Below, piece by piece: positions 34,058 through 44,106 of a stretch of 64,000 nt of DNA. The notes below the pieces were generated by a model. The model ran no database searches. It worked only from the letters and a program-made list of their open reading frames with translations, and was not told where the DNA came from. Numbering within the stretch: position 1 is the first letter of the stretch; each line of letters opens with the position of its first letter. The stretch is taken from positions 1 through 64,000 of the forward strand of contig NZ_BONE01000031.1 in assembly GCF_016862555.1 (NCBI RefSeq). Direction: 5' to 3'. This DNA is from Asanoa siamensis. GTDB taxonomy: Bacteria > Actinomycetota > Actinomycetes > Mycobacteriales > Micromonosporaceae. The position numbers were made by a program, and so were the translations under genes.

Positions 34058-35812
34058 CTAGGTCCGCAAGGTCTCCATCACCGGGCGGCGGGCGGCGACC
34101 AGTGCGGGCACCGCGGTCAGCGCGGCCACGGCCGACAGCACGCCGAGCGCGGTGGCGAGCAGCCACGCGACCGGTGGGTACGCGATCTCGTCCCGGCTGA
34201 CCAGCGTGAGCAGCCCGAGGCCGGCCGGCACGCCCAGGGCGGCACCGGGAACGGCGGGGAGCACCTGGGCCACCGCGAGGCCCACGCTCGCCTGCGCGGG
34301 CGTGGCACCCAGCGTCCGCGCCACCGCCAGCGGCTGCCGGGCGTCGAGCACCGCGGTCCAGGTGCTGACGATCGCGTTGACGAGCGCGAGCCCGCACAGC
34401 GCGACCATGACGACGACCACGGCCTGGTCCTGCCGCTCGCCGCGAGGGTTGGCGAGCGCGGTGTAGCCGAGGTCGAAGTGCTCCACCCGGCCCCGGAGCA
34501 CCAGCAGGCCCACGAGCGCGGTCGTCGTGATCAGGGTGTTGACCATGACCAGCCGGGCGCGGCGCGGGCGGCGGGCGTTGATCCGCACTCCGATCAACAG
34601 CGCGGTGGGCAGCCGCCGGGACAGCCAGATCCGCCACCGCCGGCGGCGGGGTGGCGTCGCCGCGTCGGCCAGCGCGTGCACCGTGCTGGTGGCCGCGGCC
34701 CGCACCACCGGCACGAGGGTCGCCGCCACCGCGATCGCGAGGGCGAGGACCGTCACGGCGATCACCGTACGCAGCGCCGGCGGTTGGGTGTTGATGGTGC
34801 CGATGAGCCCGGCGCTCGGGCGGATCAGCACCGGAGCGGCGAACCAGCCGGCGGCCAGGCCCGTGGCGGCGGCGGTCAGCCCGATCGCGAGGTACTCGGC
34901 GAGGTGGACGGCGGCGATCATCGCCGGTCCGGCGCCGACGGCCTTGAGCAGGCCCACCCGGCGGCGCTGGGCCATGATCCGGCCCGCGACGACACCGGCG
35001 ACGCCGGCCAGCGCCAGGCCGCTGAGCAACCAACCGCCGACGAGCAACGTCAGCCGCGCGTCGCCGTACAACCGGCCGTTGAGGTCGCCGATCGACTGCC
35101 AGGTCCTGAGGTCGGGGCCGAGGCGGTAGGCCGCGCTGGCCGCCGGGTCGGCCAGCGTGAGGTTCAGCGTGTAGGACAGCGGCCGTCCGTCCGCGAGTCC
35201 GGCGATGTCCCGCTGGTCGACCCAGATCAGCCCGCCGCGCTCGACCAGGACGCTGCCGGGATGATGCCACCCGGCGTACGGATACGTCGGCCGCGCCGCG
35301 GTGACGGCTGTCCCCGTCACCCGCATCGGACGGCCCTCGACGCTGACCGTGTCGCCGGTGCTGATCCGCAGCGCGTCGGCGAAGGCCCGCTCGACGACGA
35401 CACCGCCGGGGCGGACCCAGACGCCGTCGGTCACCGCGGGCCGGTCGACCGCCGCGGGCGCGGCGTCCCGGCCCTCGACGACGACGTGCGCGGTCGCGTC
35501 GTGCGCGGTCATCGTCAGGTAGGCGACCGGGAACGGTCCACTGTGGTTGGTGACGCCTGCCTCCGCCGGCCACGGTGCGAGGTCGTCCAACGCCGCCCGG
35601 CCGGTGGACAGCGGTGTCCCGACCACGTCCGGGCCCGCGGTGGCGGCCCGGGTCTGCGCGTACGGCCGGTCGGCGACCTCGCTCAGCGTCAGGCCCAGCG
35701 TCAGCGTGGCGGTGGCGGCGGTGATGGCGACGAGCAGCAGCAGGGTCTCGGTCCGCCGGCGGCGCAGGTCCCGCAGCAGCAGCCGGCAGACCAGCAGGAG
35801 GCGACCGGCCAT
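34058..35812 (-). CDS. ABC exporter permease, FtsX/MacB-like
   Basis: The 584-residue protein has an N-terminal helix after RRRRTETLLLLVAITAATAT, a large external loop (about residues 45-270), three helices (WLLSGLALAGVAGVVAG and following), a second block, and a C-terminal FtsX domain with three helices (VALCGLALVNAIVSTWTAVL through to LATALGVLSAVAALTAVP). The LLKAVGAGPAMI and ARTLGATPAQ segments are the coupling helices of two FtsX domains in one chain. The ATG lies one base beyond the ATPase stop (TGAGATG). It forms an exporter with that ATPase, under a PadR regulator in the same operon. The substrate is unknown; peptides or drugs are typical. Confidence 0.85.
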   Translation of the reverse strand: MAGRLLLVCRLLLRDLRRRRTETLLLLVAITAATATLTLGLTLSEVADRPYAQTRAATAGPDVVGTPLSTGRAALDDLAPWPAEAGVTNHSGPFPVAYLTMTAHDATAHVVVEGRDAAPAAVDRPAVTDGVWVRPGGVVVERAFADALRISTGDTVSVEGRPMRVTGTAVTAARPTYPYAGWHHPGSVLVERGGLIWVDQRDIAGLADGRPLSYTLNLTLADPAASAAYRLGPDLRTWQSIGDLNGRLYGDARLTLLVGGWLLSGLALAGVAGVVAGRIMAQRRRVGLLKAVGAGPAMIAAVHLAEYLAIGLTAAATGLAAGWFAAPVLIRPSAGLIGTINTQPPALRTVIAVTVLALAIAVAATLVPVVRAAATSTVHALADAATPPRRRRWRIWLSRRLPTALLIGVRINARRPRRARLVMVNTLITTTALVGLLVLRGRVEHFDLGYTALANPRGERQDQAVVVVMVALCGLALVNAIVSTWTAVLDARQPLAVARTLGATPAQASVGLAVAQVLPAVPGAALGVPAGLGLLTLVSRDEIAYPPVAWLLATALGVLSAVAALTAVPALVAARRPVMETLRT

Positions 35813-35813
35813 C

Positions 35814-36522
<709 letters not shown>

Positions 36523-36530
<8 letters not shown>

Positions 36531-37038
36531 GCCTGGTCCACACCCTCTCGCACGCTTCCAGCCAGTCCAGGTCGGCCCGCAGCCGGAGCACCACGCCCTC
36601 GAGCAGCAGGCCGGCGACCGGGTCGACCGACCGGTCGAGGGCGGCCCGCTGCGCGTCGCGCAGGCGGCGCAGCACCTCGCGCCGCTGCGTGTCGACCAGT
36701 GCCACGGGATCGGCCAGCCCGGCGGCCGCGGCGGACACGAGCTTGAGGTGGAACTCCGTGAGGTCCGGCTTCGGCCAGCTCACCTCGGTCAGCCAGGCGG
36801 TGACGCGCTGCTGCCCCGCGGGGGTGAGCGTGTGGACCCGGCGGTCCGGCCGGTCGGGCAGACCCGCGGACCGCTCCGCCGTCACCAGCCCCGCCCTGGC
36901 CAGTCGGCCGAGCGTCACGTAGATCTGCCCGGCGTTCATCGCCTCGCCGAGCGGACCGAGGGCGGCACGCAGGCGCGTACGCAGGTCGTACCCGTGTGCC
37001 GGCTCCTTCGCCAGCATCGCCAGCACCACGTCCTGCAT
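36523..37038 (-). CDS. PadR-family transcriptional repressor
   Basis: The 171-residue protein starts at ATG 37038 with GGAGGGGG five bases upstream. The winged helix reads MQDVVLAMLAKEPAHGYDLR through AGQIYVTLGRLARAGLVTAE and RRVHTLTPAGQQ, the PadR signature. The C-terminal helices (Vir-like dimer domain) follow. PadR repressors often control adjacent ABC exporters and release DNA when a transported drug binds. The operon order PadR-ATPase-permease fits this. Confidence 0.9.
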
Positions 37039-37057
37039 CGGCACCCCCTCCGTGATC

Positions 37058-37067
37058 ATCTATAGAT
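37058..37067. promoter_or_regulatory. Candidate PadR operator
   Basis: ATCTATAGAT is a perfect palindrome 20 bases before the PadR start, followed on the plus strand by AACGGCTAGCTAT, which carries a second small dyad. It is an AT-rich spot in a GC-rich setting, as expected for an autoregulatory PadR site. It may also serve the divergent SDR at 37139. Confidence 0.5.
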
Positions 37068-37138
37068 AACGGCTAGCTATGCGCGCTGTCAACCGCGTCG
37101 GTTCGAGTAAGTTCCGCGCCACGGGGTAGGCCGGACGC

Positions 37139-38092
37139 ATGGCGGAGAAGACCCGAGTGGTGGTCGTGACCGGTGCGTCCAGCGGGATCGGCCGGGCCAC
37201 CGCGCTGGCGTTCGCCGCGCGTGGCGACGAGCTCGTCCTGGCGGCGCGGTCCTCGGTGGCGCTGCAGCGCATCGCGCGTGACTGCCGGGCGTTGGGCGCG
37301 CGCGTACGGGTCGAGCCGGTCGACGTCAACGACGCCGCGAGCCTGCGTGCCCTCGCGGCCGCGCCGGAACGGATCGACGTCTGGGTGCACACCGCCGCGG
37401 TGATGGCGTACGGGCGGTTCGAGGACCTGCCCCCGGACGTCTTCGAGCAGGTCGTGCGGACCGACCTCCTCGGTGCCGCGTCCACCGCGCGCGAGGCCCT
37501 GCGGCGGTTCCGCGCCCAGGGATCCGGGGTGCTCGTCCTCGGCGGCTCGGTCCTCAGCTTCGTCGCCGCGCCCTACATGAGCGCGTACGTCACCAGCAAG
37601 TGGGGACTGCGTGGGCTGGCGCGGGTGCTGCAGCAGGAGACCCGCGACGCCCCGGCCATCCACGTCTGCCTGATCGACCCGGGTGGCGTCGACACGCCGA
37701 TCTACCGCAGCGCCGCGAACTACACCGGCTGGATCGGTCGGCCGCCACCGCCCGTCGACCCGCCCGAGAAGGTCGCCGCGGCGATCGTCGGCCTGGCCGA
37801 CCGGCCGCGCCGCGCACGGTCCGTCGGGCTGGCCAACCGCTTCATGCGCATCGGGTTCGCCGCCATGCCTCCGGTGTACGACCGGCTCGTCGGCCCCCTG
37901 ATGCGGCGCGCCGGCCTCTCCCGCGATCCCGTCGAGGCGCACACGGGCAACGTCTTCACGCCCCTGCCGAACCTCGACGACACCACCGCCGGGTGGGGTC
38001 GGCACTGGCTCCGGCCGGCCGGGGTGGCCGCCGTGACCGCGGTCGCCGCGGCCGTCGGCTGGCGGACGGTCGCGTCCCGCCGGTCGTCCTAA
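37139..38092 (+). CDS. Short-chain dehydrogenase with C-terminal membrane segment
   Basis: The 317-residue SDR has TGASSGIG (about residues 10-17), VHTAAV at the NNAG position and the catalytic YVTSK near 148. After the SDR core (to about 230) it continues for 80 residues and ends in a hydrophobic stretch (PAGVAAVTAVAAAVGW), probably a membrane anchor. It is a paralogue of the frameshifted SDR that converges on it (38089-39035); the two stop codons overlap. The substrate is unknown. Confidence 0.85.
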   Translation: MAEKTRVVVVTGASSGIGRATALAFAARGDELVLAARSSVALQRIARDCRALGARVRVEPVDVNDAASLRALAAAPERIDVWVHTAAVMAYGRFEDLPPDVFEQVVRTDLLGAASTAREALRRFRAQGSGVLVLGGSVLSFVAAPYMSAYVTSKWGLRGLARVLQQETRDAPAIHVCLIDPGGVDTPIYRSAANYTGWIGRPPPPVDPPEKVAAAIVGLADRPRRARSVGLANRFMRIGFAAMPPVYDRLVGPLMRRAGLSRDPVEAHTGNVFTPLPNLDDTTAGWGRHWLRPAGVAAVTAVAAAVGWRTVASRRSS

Positions 38093-39035
38093 CCGGACCG
38101 GGCCGCCTGCTCCCGTCCCCACCACTCGCCGAGGCGGCGGCGAAGCCGACCCCGGCGGTATCCACCGTGGACGGTGCCGGCCGGCGGGGAGTCGAAGAGC
38201 GCTCCGGAGCCGTGCGCGGCTCGGGTCGGGCGGATGAGCCCGATCGCCGCCCACCAGCCGACCAGCGACTCCGTGAGGCGCGGCGCCACCCGGTGGGAGG
38301 CCAGGATCGCGTACGAGACCACCCCGACCGTCGTCTGCCGGCGCGGGCTGCGGGCCTGGGCGAGGATCGCGGCCGCGAGGCGTTCCGGCGCGTACGCCGG
38401 CGGGATCGCGCGCAGCTCGTGGCCGGCGTGGTTGGCGGCCCGCACGAAGAACGGCGTGTCGACCGGCCCCGGCAACACCAGGCACACGTGGATGTCGCGC
38501 TCGCCGGCGACGGCCTGCCGCAGGTTCAGCGCCAACCCGCGGACGGCGAACTTGCTCATCGAGTAGAGCGGGATCATCGGGTTGAAAAACACGACAGCAA
38601 CGATCCGACGATGACGAGTACGCCGCTTCCCTGGCGCCGGAACGCGTTCAGCGCGGCGCGGGCGCACAAGGTGGTGCCGAGGACGTTGACGTCCACGAGG
38701 CGGCGGATCTCGTCCACGGATTCCGAGCCGAACGGTCCCGCGATGCCGACGGACGCCGCCTCGACCCAGACGTCGACCCGCCCGTAGTGCTCCTCCGCCC
38801 GCGCCGCCAGCCGGTCCACGGCCGCCGGATCGGCGATGTCGGTGGGCACGACCAGCACCTGCCCACCCCGGCCCCGGCACTCACGGTCCACGTCGGCGAG
38901 CGCGTCCGCGTCGCGCGACACGAGCACGAGCCGCGCGCCGGCGGCCGCGAAGGCCCGCGCGGTCGCCCGGCCGATGCCGCTGGACGCGCCGGTGATCACG
39001 ACAACGGCGTCCTGGATGGTCCTGCGCCTACGCAT
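38089..39035 (-). pseudogene. SDR paralogue interrupted by a one-base frameshift
   Basis: The 5' part (from ATG 39035) encodes VVVITGASSGIGRATARAFA and runs to GSGVLVIVGSLLS, then a premature stop at 38574. The remainder, in the next frame, begins VFFNPMIPLYSMSKFAVRGL with the catalytic YSMSK and ends at 38089. Alignment with the intact paralogue at 37139 (SVLSFVAAPYMSAYVTSK) shows the joined product would be full length. One base is missing near 38598, just before a run of five T on the coding strand. This is a true mutation or an assembly error; cofactor and catalytic motifs are otherwise intact. Confidence 0.8.
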
Positions 39036-39192
39036 CACAACGGGTACCCGCGTCGACCCACGGAAAACTCGACACCATCGATCCCGTTCGGCACTGCCGG
39101 TGCGTACGACCGCAGGGGTCCCAGCGGTGTCGGACAGCGCGCTGACCAGCCGGTAACGTCGGTCAGGCACGATCCACCTGCGGGGGTGCGGT

Positions 39193-40422
39193 ATGGGAGC
39201 AGTGGTCGGCGCGGGGGGCATCGACGCGATCCTGGCTGGCCGGGCGGTGTCGAGCGTCTACCAGCCCATCGTGGACCTGGCCCGCGCCGAGGTCGTGGCC
39301 TACGAGGCGCTGGCCCGCGGGCCCGCGGAGACCCCCTGGCACAGCCCGCAGACGCTGCTCGACACCGCGCGATCCGTCGGCCGGCTCGGTGAGCTCGACT
39401 GGGTCTGCCGGGCCGCCGCGTTCCACGGCGCGTTCGCCGCCGGGATCCCGCGCGCCCTGCCGCTGTTCGTCAACATCGAGCCCGTCTCGGCGCGGGTCGA
39501 CTGCCCGGCGGACCTCCAGCCCGTCGTCGACCGGGCGACCGACGAGTTGCAGGTCGTCGTCGAGGTGACCGAGCGGTCGGTGACCGACGACGTCGCCGGC
39601 CTGCTCGCGGCGCTGGACGAGTGGCGGTCCGGCGAGAACCGGGTGGCGCTCGACGACGTCGGCGCCGACGCGGACAGCCAGGCGATGATGCCGCTGCTGG
39701 AACCGGACATCATCAAGCTCGACAAGGCGGTCACCCACGACCTGACCACCCCGCAGGCGGTACGGGTGGTCGACGCCGCGCGCGCGGAGGCCGCCCGGAC
39801 GGGTGCGCTGATCCTGGCCGAGGGCATCGAGACGGCCGGCCAGCTCACCGCGGTCCGGGCGGCCGGCGCGACGCTCGGGCAGGGGTGGCTGCTGGGCCGG
39901 CCCGGCCCGCTGCCGGCCACGTTGCGCCCGCCCACCGTGCCGCTGCCGCCCGGCCGTCCGATGCGACCGGTGCGGGGCACGACGCCGTACGAGGTGGCCT
40001 CGGCCGGGCAGCGGACCGAACGCGCGTCGCGCCGCGACATGCTCAGCCTGAGCCGGACGCTGGAGGAGCGCGGCATCGCCGCGACCGAGCCGACCGTCCT
40101 GCTGACGTCGTTCCAGGAGGCGCGGCGGTTCGACGACGCCACCCGGCGCCGCTACGAGGCGATCGCGCGGGAGGGCATCTTCACCGCCGCCTTCGCCCTG
40201 GACATGCCGGCCCGGCCGGCCGGGCGGGTACGCGGCTGCGACATCCCGCGCGGCGACCCCCTCGCGGGCGAGTGGACGGTCATCGTGGTCGGCAGCCGGT
40301 TCGCGGGCGGACTCTTCGGCCGCCAGCACGGCGCCGACAGCTTCGACCTCGTCACCTCCACCGACCGCGAGGTCGTCCTCGCGGCCGCCGCGACCCTCAC
40401 CCGCCGGCTGCGCCCCGCCTAG
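39193..40422 (+). CDS. EAL-DICT protein (c-di-GMP phosphodiesterase candidate)
   Basis: The 409-residue protein has an EAL domain (about residues 10-245) followed by a DICT domain (about 275-405, with SFQEARRFDDATRRRYEAIA). Most catalytic positions of EAL phosphodiesterases are visible: Glu in YEALARGP, Asn in FVNIEP, Glu in VEVTER, the Asp pair in ALDDVGAD, Lys in IIKLDK, Glu in AEGIET and Gln in GQGWLLG. Loop 6 (DDFGTG normally) is altered to DDVGAD, so activity could be reduced. DICT is a sensory module of unknown ligand found with c-di-GMP and two-component domains. No membrane segment is present. Confidence 0.85.
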   Translation: MGAVVGAGGIDAILAGRAVSSVYQPIVDLARAEVVAYEALARGPAETPWHSPQTLLDTARSVGRLGELDWVCRAAAFHGAFAAGIPRALPLFVNIEPVSARVDCPADLQPVVDRATDELQVVVEVTERSVTDDVAGLLAALDEWRSGENRVALDDVGADADSQAMMPLLEPDIIKLDKAVTHDLTTPQAVRVVDAARAEAARTGALILAEGIETAGQLTAVRAAGATLGQGWLLGRPGPLPATLRPPTVPLPPGRPMRPVRGTTPYEVASAGQRTERASRRDMLSLSRTLEERGIAATEPTVLLTSFQEARRFDDATRRRYEAIAREGIFTAAFALDMPARPAGRVRGCDIPRGDPLAGEWTVIVVGSRFAGGLFGRQHGADSFDLVTSTDREVVLAAAATLTRRLRPA

Positions 40423-40471
40423 GCCTGGCCGTTCACGGCGAGTCGGGGCGTTTCGGAACTAACCTGACCAT

Positions 40472-42511
40472 GTGCCGATGTCACGCTCGCGCCGCGGCGC
40501 CGCCGCTGCCGCCCTGGTCTGGCTGGTCGTCGCCGCGCTGACGGTGCTGCCGGGCGGTGCGGCCCGGGCCGACCAGCCGCTGCGGCTCAACGAGCAGCTC
40601 ACCGACCGGTCGGACGTGCTCGGCGGCCGGGCGGGCGAGGCGGCCGGCGCCCTGCAGCGGCTGCGGACCACGACCGGCCTGCAGCTCTTCGTCGTCTTCG
40701 TGCACACCTTCAGCGGCCGCGGCGCGCAGCAGTGGGCCGACGACACGGCGATCCGCAGCGGCCTCGGCGATCGCGACGCGCTGCTCGCGGTGGCCACGCA
40801 CGACCGCGAGTTCGCGTACTCGTTCCCCCGGAACTTCCCGCTCAGCGACGCCGAGCTGGCGTCCGTGGCGGCGACCGCCATCGAGCCGCCGCTCGCCGCG
40901 AACGACTGGGCGGGCGCGGTCGTCGGGGCGTCCGACGGCTACGCGGCGGCGCTGGCCGGCCAGCCCATCCCGACACCCGCGATCCAGCCCGGCCAGCCCG
41001 ACCCGACGGGCGGCGGGGGCGGGCGGGGCGCGCTCATCGGCGGGCTCGTCGCCGCGGGCCTCGTGGTCCTGGGCATCGGCGCGTTCGCCCTCTACCGGCG
41101 CCGCCGCCGGACCGCCGGCCGCCGCCCGGCCGCGGAACCGGCCGGCACACCGACGCCGGCGCTGCACGAGCGGGCCAACTCGCTGCTGGTCGAGCTCGAC
41201 GACGAGCTGCGCTCCAGCGAGCAGGAGCTGGCGATCGCCCAGGGACAGTACGGCGCGGAGGCCACCGCCGGGTTCACGGCCGCGCTGGAGCGCGCCCGCG
41301 CCGAGGTGGCGGAGGCGTTCCGGCTGCGGCTGACCCTCGACGAGCACACCGGCGACGACGCCGCCACCCGGACCGTCCTCACCGAGATCATCCGGCGCTG
41401 CGAGGAGGCCGACCGGCGCCTCGACGCGGAGGCCGACGCGTTCGACCGGCTCCGCGAGATCGAGCCCAACGTGGAATCGCTGTCGGCCGGGCTCGGCCGC
41501 CGCGCCACCGCGCTGTCCGCCCGGCTGTCCGCCGCCGAGGGCGCGGTCGCGGACCTGGGTCGCCGCTACACCGGCCCGGCGGTGACGACGGTCGCCGCCA
41601 ACCCCACGCAGGCCCGGGAACGGCTCGGCTTCGTGACCACGGCGCTGGCCCGGGCCGACGCCTCGGCCGCCGCGGGTCGCCGCCCGGAGGCCGCCCTGGC
41701 GGTCCGGGCCGCCGAGGAGGCGGTACGCCAGGCCGAGACGCTGCTGGACGGGGTCGACGAGGCGGGCACCAACCTGGCGGCCGCCCGGGCCGCCGCCGAC
41801 GCCCTGCTGACGGAGATCGACGCGGAGGTCGTCGAGGCCCGCGCCGCCCGCCCGGATCCCGACGGCGCCCTCACCACCGCGGCCACGGCCGCCACCGCGG
41901 TGACGACGTCCGTGCGGGCCGGCCTCGGCGCGGACCGGACGGACCCCGCAGCGGACCTGCGCCGGCTGCAGGAGGCCGACGCCCAGCTCGACCGGGCCCT
42001 GGCCGCCTCGCGGGACCAGGCGCAGCGGGCGGCCCGGGCCCGGACGCAGCTCGGCCAGGCCCTCCCGGTCGCGCGCGCTGAGGTCGCGGCGGCCGACCAG
42101 TACCTGACGACGCGCCGTGCCGCGCTCGGGCCCCAGCCGCGCACGCTGCTGGCCGAGGCGCACCGCCAGCTCGCCCGCGCCGAGGCGCTCGCCACCGACG
42201 ACCCCGGTGCGGCGCTGGCGGCGGCCCAGGAGGCCGGCCGGTTCGCGAGCGCGGCCAGCCAGGCCGCGTACGCGGAGGTCGAGTCCTGGCAACCGGGCCC
42301 GTGGGGCCAACCCCGCTACGGCCGCGGCGGCGTCGGCGGCGAGGCGCTACTTGGCGCGATGCTCGGCGGCATCCTCGCGGGCGGCGGCGGCCGCTACCGC
42401 TCCCGCTCCGCGGGCTGGGGCGGCGGCTTCGGCGGCAGCGCGACCCGCTCCCGCCGCACGGGCGGCGGCGGCTTCGGCGGCGGCCGCCGCGGCGGCGGCG
42501 GCCGCTTCTGA
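40472..42511 (+). CDS. TPM-domain membrane protein with long helical region
   Basis: The 679-residue protein has a signal sequence (to about residue 34), an external TPM domain (about 38-165, TDRSDVLGGRAGEAAGALQR and GDRDALLAVATHDREFAYSF), one membrane helix (GGLVAAGLVVLGIGAFALY) and a basic stop-transfer. An Ala/Arg/Glu-rich coiled-coil-like region of about 400 residues follows. The tail is very Gly-rich (GGGFGGGRRGGGGRF). TPM domains are linked to phosphatase-like or photosystem-repair functions in other lineages; in actinomycetes the role is unclear. TAACCT six bases before the GTG at 40472 would fit a leaderless transcript; ATG 40478 is an alternative start. Confidence 0.82.
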   Translation: MPMSRSRRGAAAAALVWLVVAALTVLPGGAARADQPLRLNEQLTDRSDVLGGRAGEAAGALQRLRTTTGLQLFVVFVHTFSGRGAQQWADDTAIRSGLGDRDALLAVATHDREFAYSFPRNFPLSDAELASVAATAIEPPLAANDWAGAVVGASDGYAAALAGQPIPTPAIQPGQPDPTGGGGGRGALIGGLVAAGLVVLGIGAFALYRRRRRTAGRRPAAEPAGTPTPALHERANSLLVELDDELRSSEQELAIAQGQYGAEATAGFTAALERARAEVAEAFRLRLTLDEHTGDDAATRTVLTEIIRRCEEADRRLDAEADAFDRLREIEPNVESLSAGLGRRATALSARLSAAEGAVADLGRRYTGPAVTTVAANPTQARERLGFVTTALARADASAAAGRRPEAALAVRAAEEAVRQAETLLDGVDEAGTNLAAARAAADALLTEIDAEVVEARAARPDPDGALTTAATAATAVTTSVRAGLGADRTDPAADLRRLQEADAQLDRALAASRDQAQRAARARTQLGQALPVARAEVAAADQYLTTRRAALGPQPRTLLAEAHRQLARAEALATDDPGAALAAAQEAGRFASAASQAAYAEVESWQPGPWGQPRYGRGGVGGEALLGAMLGGILAGGGGRYRSRSAGWGGGFGGSATRSRRTGGGGFGGGRRGGGGRF

Positions 42512-42585
42512 CGAGACCCGACACGCACGGCCCCGACGTCGGGCGAACAACCTGGCCCGAACCCGGACCAGCGTCCTGCCGACCC

Positions 42586-42750
42586 GGTCCTGCCGACGGT
42601 CCCGGAAGCCGCGCGGTAGAGCCGATCCGGCGAGGCCGCCGCGTCGGTCGCCCCCGGCGGGCAGCTCCTGGTCCTGCCGACCGTTCCGGAAGCCGCGCGG
42701 TAAAGCCGATCCGGCGGGGCCGCCGCGGTCTGTCGCCCCCCGGCGGGCAG
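42586..42750 (+). repeat. Two tandem ~80-bp intergenic repeats
   Basis: Copy 1 (42586-42664) and copy 2 (42670-42750) share GGTCCTGCCGAC, CCGGAAGCCGCGCGGTA, AGCCGATCCGGCG and CCCCGGCGGGCAG in the same order, with about ten differences. They fill most of the 288 bases between the TPM gene and the convergent DUF1648 gene. No start codon with a ribosome site is associated. They may be an interspersed repeat family or a transcribed 3' element. Confidence 0.75.
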
Positions 42751-42799
42751 TGCGGTCGGCGTCGCGCCGCGACCTCCTCGACGCCGGCCGTCCGAGCAC

Positions 42800-43756
42800 T
42801 CAGCCCGTGGGCTGGCGGTCGCGGAGCGCGTTGAGGAGGGCCGCCGGCACGCGGGGGTCGCGGACCGTGACCGCGAAGCGGTGGCCGTTGGTCTGCTCGA
42901 CGACCAGGCCCGGCCCGGAGCGGGTGACGAACGCCGAGCGCCCCGGGACCATGACGCGGTAGCCCCAGCCGCCCCAGCGCAGCGGGTCGATGTCCTCCAC
43001 CGTGGCGTGGGCGATGCGGTCCAGCGCGATGACCTTGAACGGCAGGCGGAGCAGGCCCGCCGTGAGGCGCAGGCCGCGGCGGTCGACGCAGACCCGCACC
43101 TCGGCCAGCACGAGCAGTGCCGCGAGCGGCACCAGCAGCACCGTCCACATCCACGGCCGCGGCGCGCTCGTCGCCAGCGCGACCGCACCCACCAGGAACG
43201 CGACCGCGGTGGCGCCGACCAGCAGCCGGGAGCGCAGCACCGTCACCCAAGCGGCCTGCTGCGTGGGGCCGAGCGTCATCGGCGGTGGCGTGCCGTCCGC
43301 GGACCGGTCCCGGGGCGGCCGCCGCAGCGGGCCGGCCAGCGCGTAGAGCGCCACGCCGTAGGCGAGGCCGACGAAGAACCACGACAGCCGCCAACTGAGA
43401 CGCGCGTCGTCCGGCGACCCCGCGGCGGCCGTCGAGGCCGCGGTCGCGAGCCAGAGCCCGGCCGACGCGCCGCCCACGCCACCGGCCGTGCCGAGCATGA
43501 ACCGGGACCCGGGGCCGAACCGGCCGGCGGTGGCCGCCGCGCCCGTGCCCAGCGCGCCGGCGAGCAGGGCGAAGAGCAGCGTCACCGTCCACATCGTCGT
43601 CGCCGTGGTGAAGCCGTCCGGCCGGCCCGACGGACCCCAGTGCGTCGCCAGCGTCGACGGCAGGTCGGGCCAGCGCCCGGGTGAGGACGCCAGCACCACC
43701 GCGGCGGGCGCCCAACTCGCGATCGCGGCCAGCACGGGCCGGAAACGTCGTGTCAT
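42800..43756 (-). CDS. DUF1648-type membrane protein
   Basis: The 318-residue protein has an N-terminal helix, then LPSTLATHWGPSGRPDGF, the conserved DUF1648 loop, and further helices (about seven in total). A soluble C-terminal region (VCVDRRGLRLTAGLLRLPFK onward) looks like a PH-like domain. ATG 43756 overlaps the stop of a YtrA-type GntR gene. GntR-YtrA/DUF1648 pairs are common in actinomycetes and Firmicutes and are thought to respond to cell-envelope stress. Confidence 0.8.
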   Translation of the reverse strand: MTRRFRPVLAAIASWAPAAVVLASSPGRWPDLPSTLATHWGPSGRPDGFTTATTMWTVTLLFALLAGALGTGAAATAGRFGPGSRFMLGTAGGVGGASAGLWLATAASTAAAGSPDDARLSWRLSWFFVGLAYGVALYALAGPLRRPPRDRSADGTPPPMTLGPTQQAAWVTVLRSRLLVGATAVAFLVGAVALATSAPRPWMWTVLLVPLAALLVLAEVRVCVDRRGLRLTAGLLRLPFKVIALDRIAHATVEDIDPLRWGGWGYRVMVPGRSAFVTRSGPGLVVEQTNGHRFAVTVRDPRVPAALLNALRDRQPTG

Positions 43757-44106
43757 GGTCGTACCTCCTTGAGCATCGCGGTGATGTCGTCGTCGCCCAG
43801 GCCGAGCCGGCGGGCCTCGGCCACGAACGCCCGGGCCAGCTCCGCCAGCCGCATCCGGTCGGCGCTGACGTGGCCGCTGACCACCGCACCGCGCCCCCGG
43901 CGCAGGTCGATGAGGCCCTCGTCGCGCAACTGGGCGTAGGCGCGCAGGACGGTGTGCATGTTGACGCCGAGCGCGGCGGCCAGGTCACGGGCGGGCGGCA
44001 ACCGCTCGCCCGCGGTCAGCTCGCCGCGGGCGAGGCCGCCCCGCACCTGGCCGGCGATCTGGTCGGCCAGCGGCAGGGGGGAGGCCGGGTCAACGGTGAA
44101 CAACAT
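43753..44106 (-). CDS. GntR-family regulator, YtrA subfamily
   Basis: The 117-residue protein has a GntR winged helix ([20 protein letters not shown] and [20 protein letters not shown]) and only a short C-terminal dimerisation tail, which defines the YtrA subgroup. I choose ATG 44106: it has no ribosome site, but a -10 element TACTAT ends seven bases upstream, as expected for a leaderless mRNA. TTG 44127 is a possible longer start. A TGTTC-N11-GAACA palindrome covers the -10 and start codon, implying tight autorepression of itself and the membrane gene. Confidence 0.88.
   Translation of the reverse strand: MLFTVDPASPLPLADQIAGQVRGGLARGELTAGERLPPARDLAAALGVNMHTVLRAYAQLRDEGLIDLRRGRGAVVSGHVSADRMRLAELARAFVAEARRLGLGDDDITAMLKEVRP

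Noticed and set aside
42301-42834. Arg/Gly-rich open frames over the TPM tail and intergenic repeat
   Set aside because: They are by-products of GC-rich codon bias and the repeat; no starts with ribosome sites and no family features.
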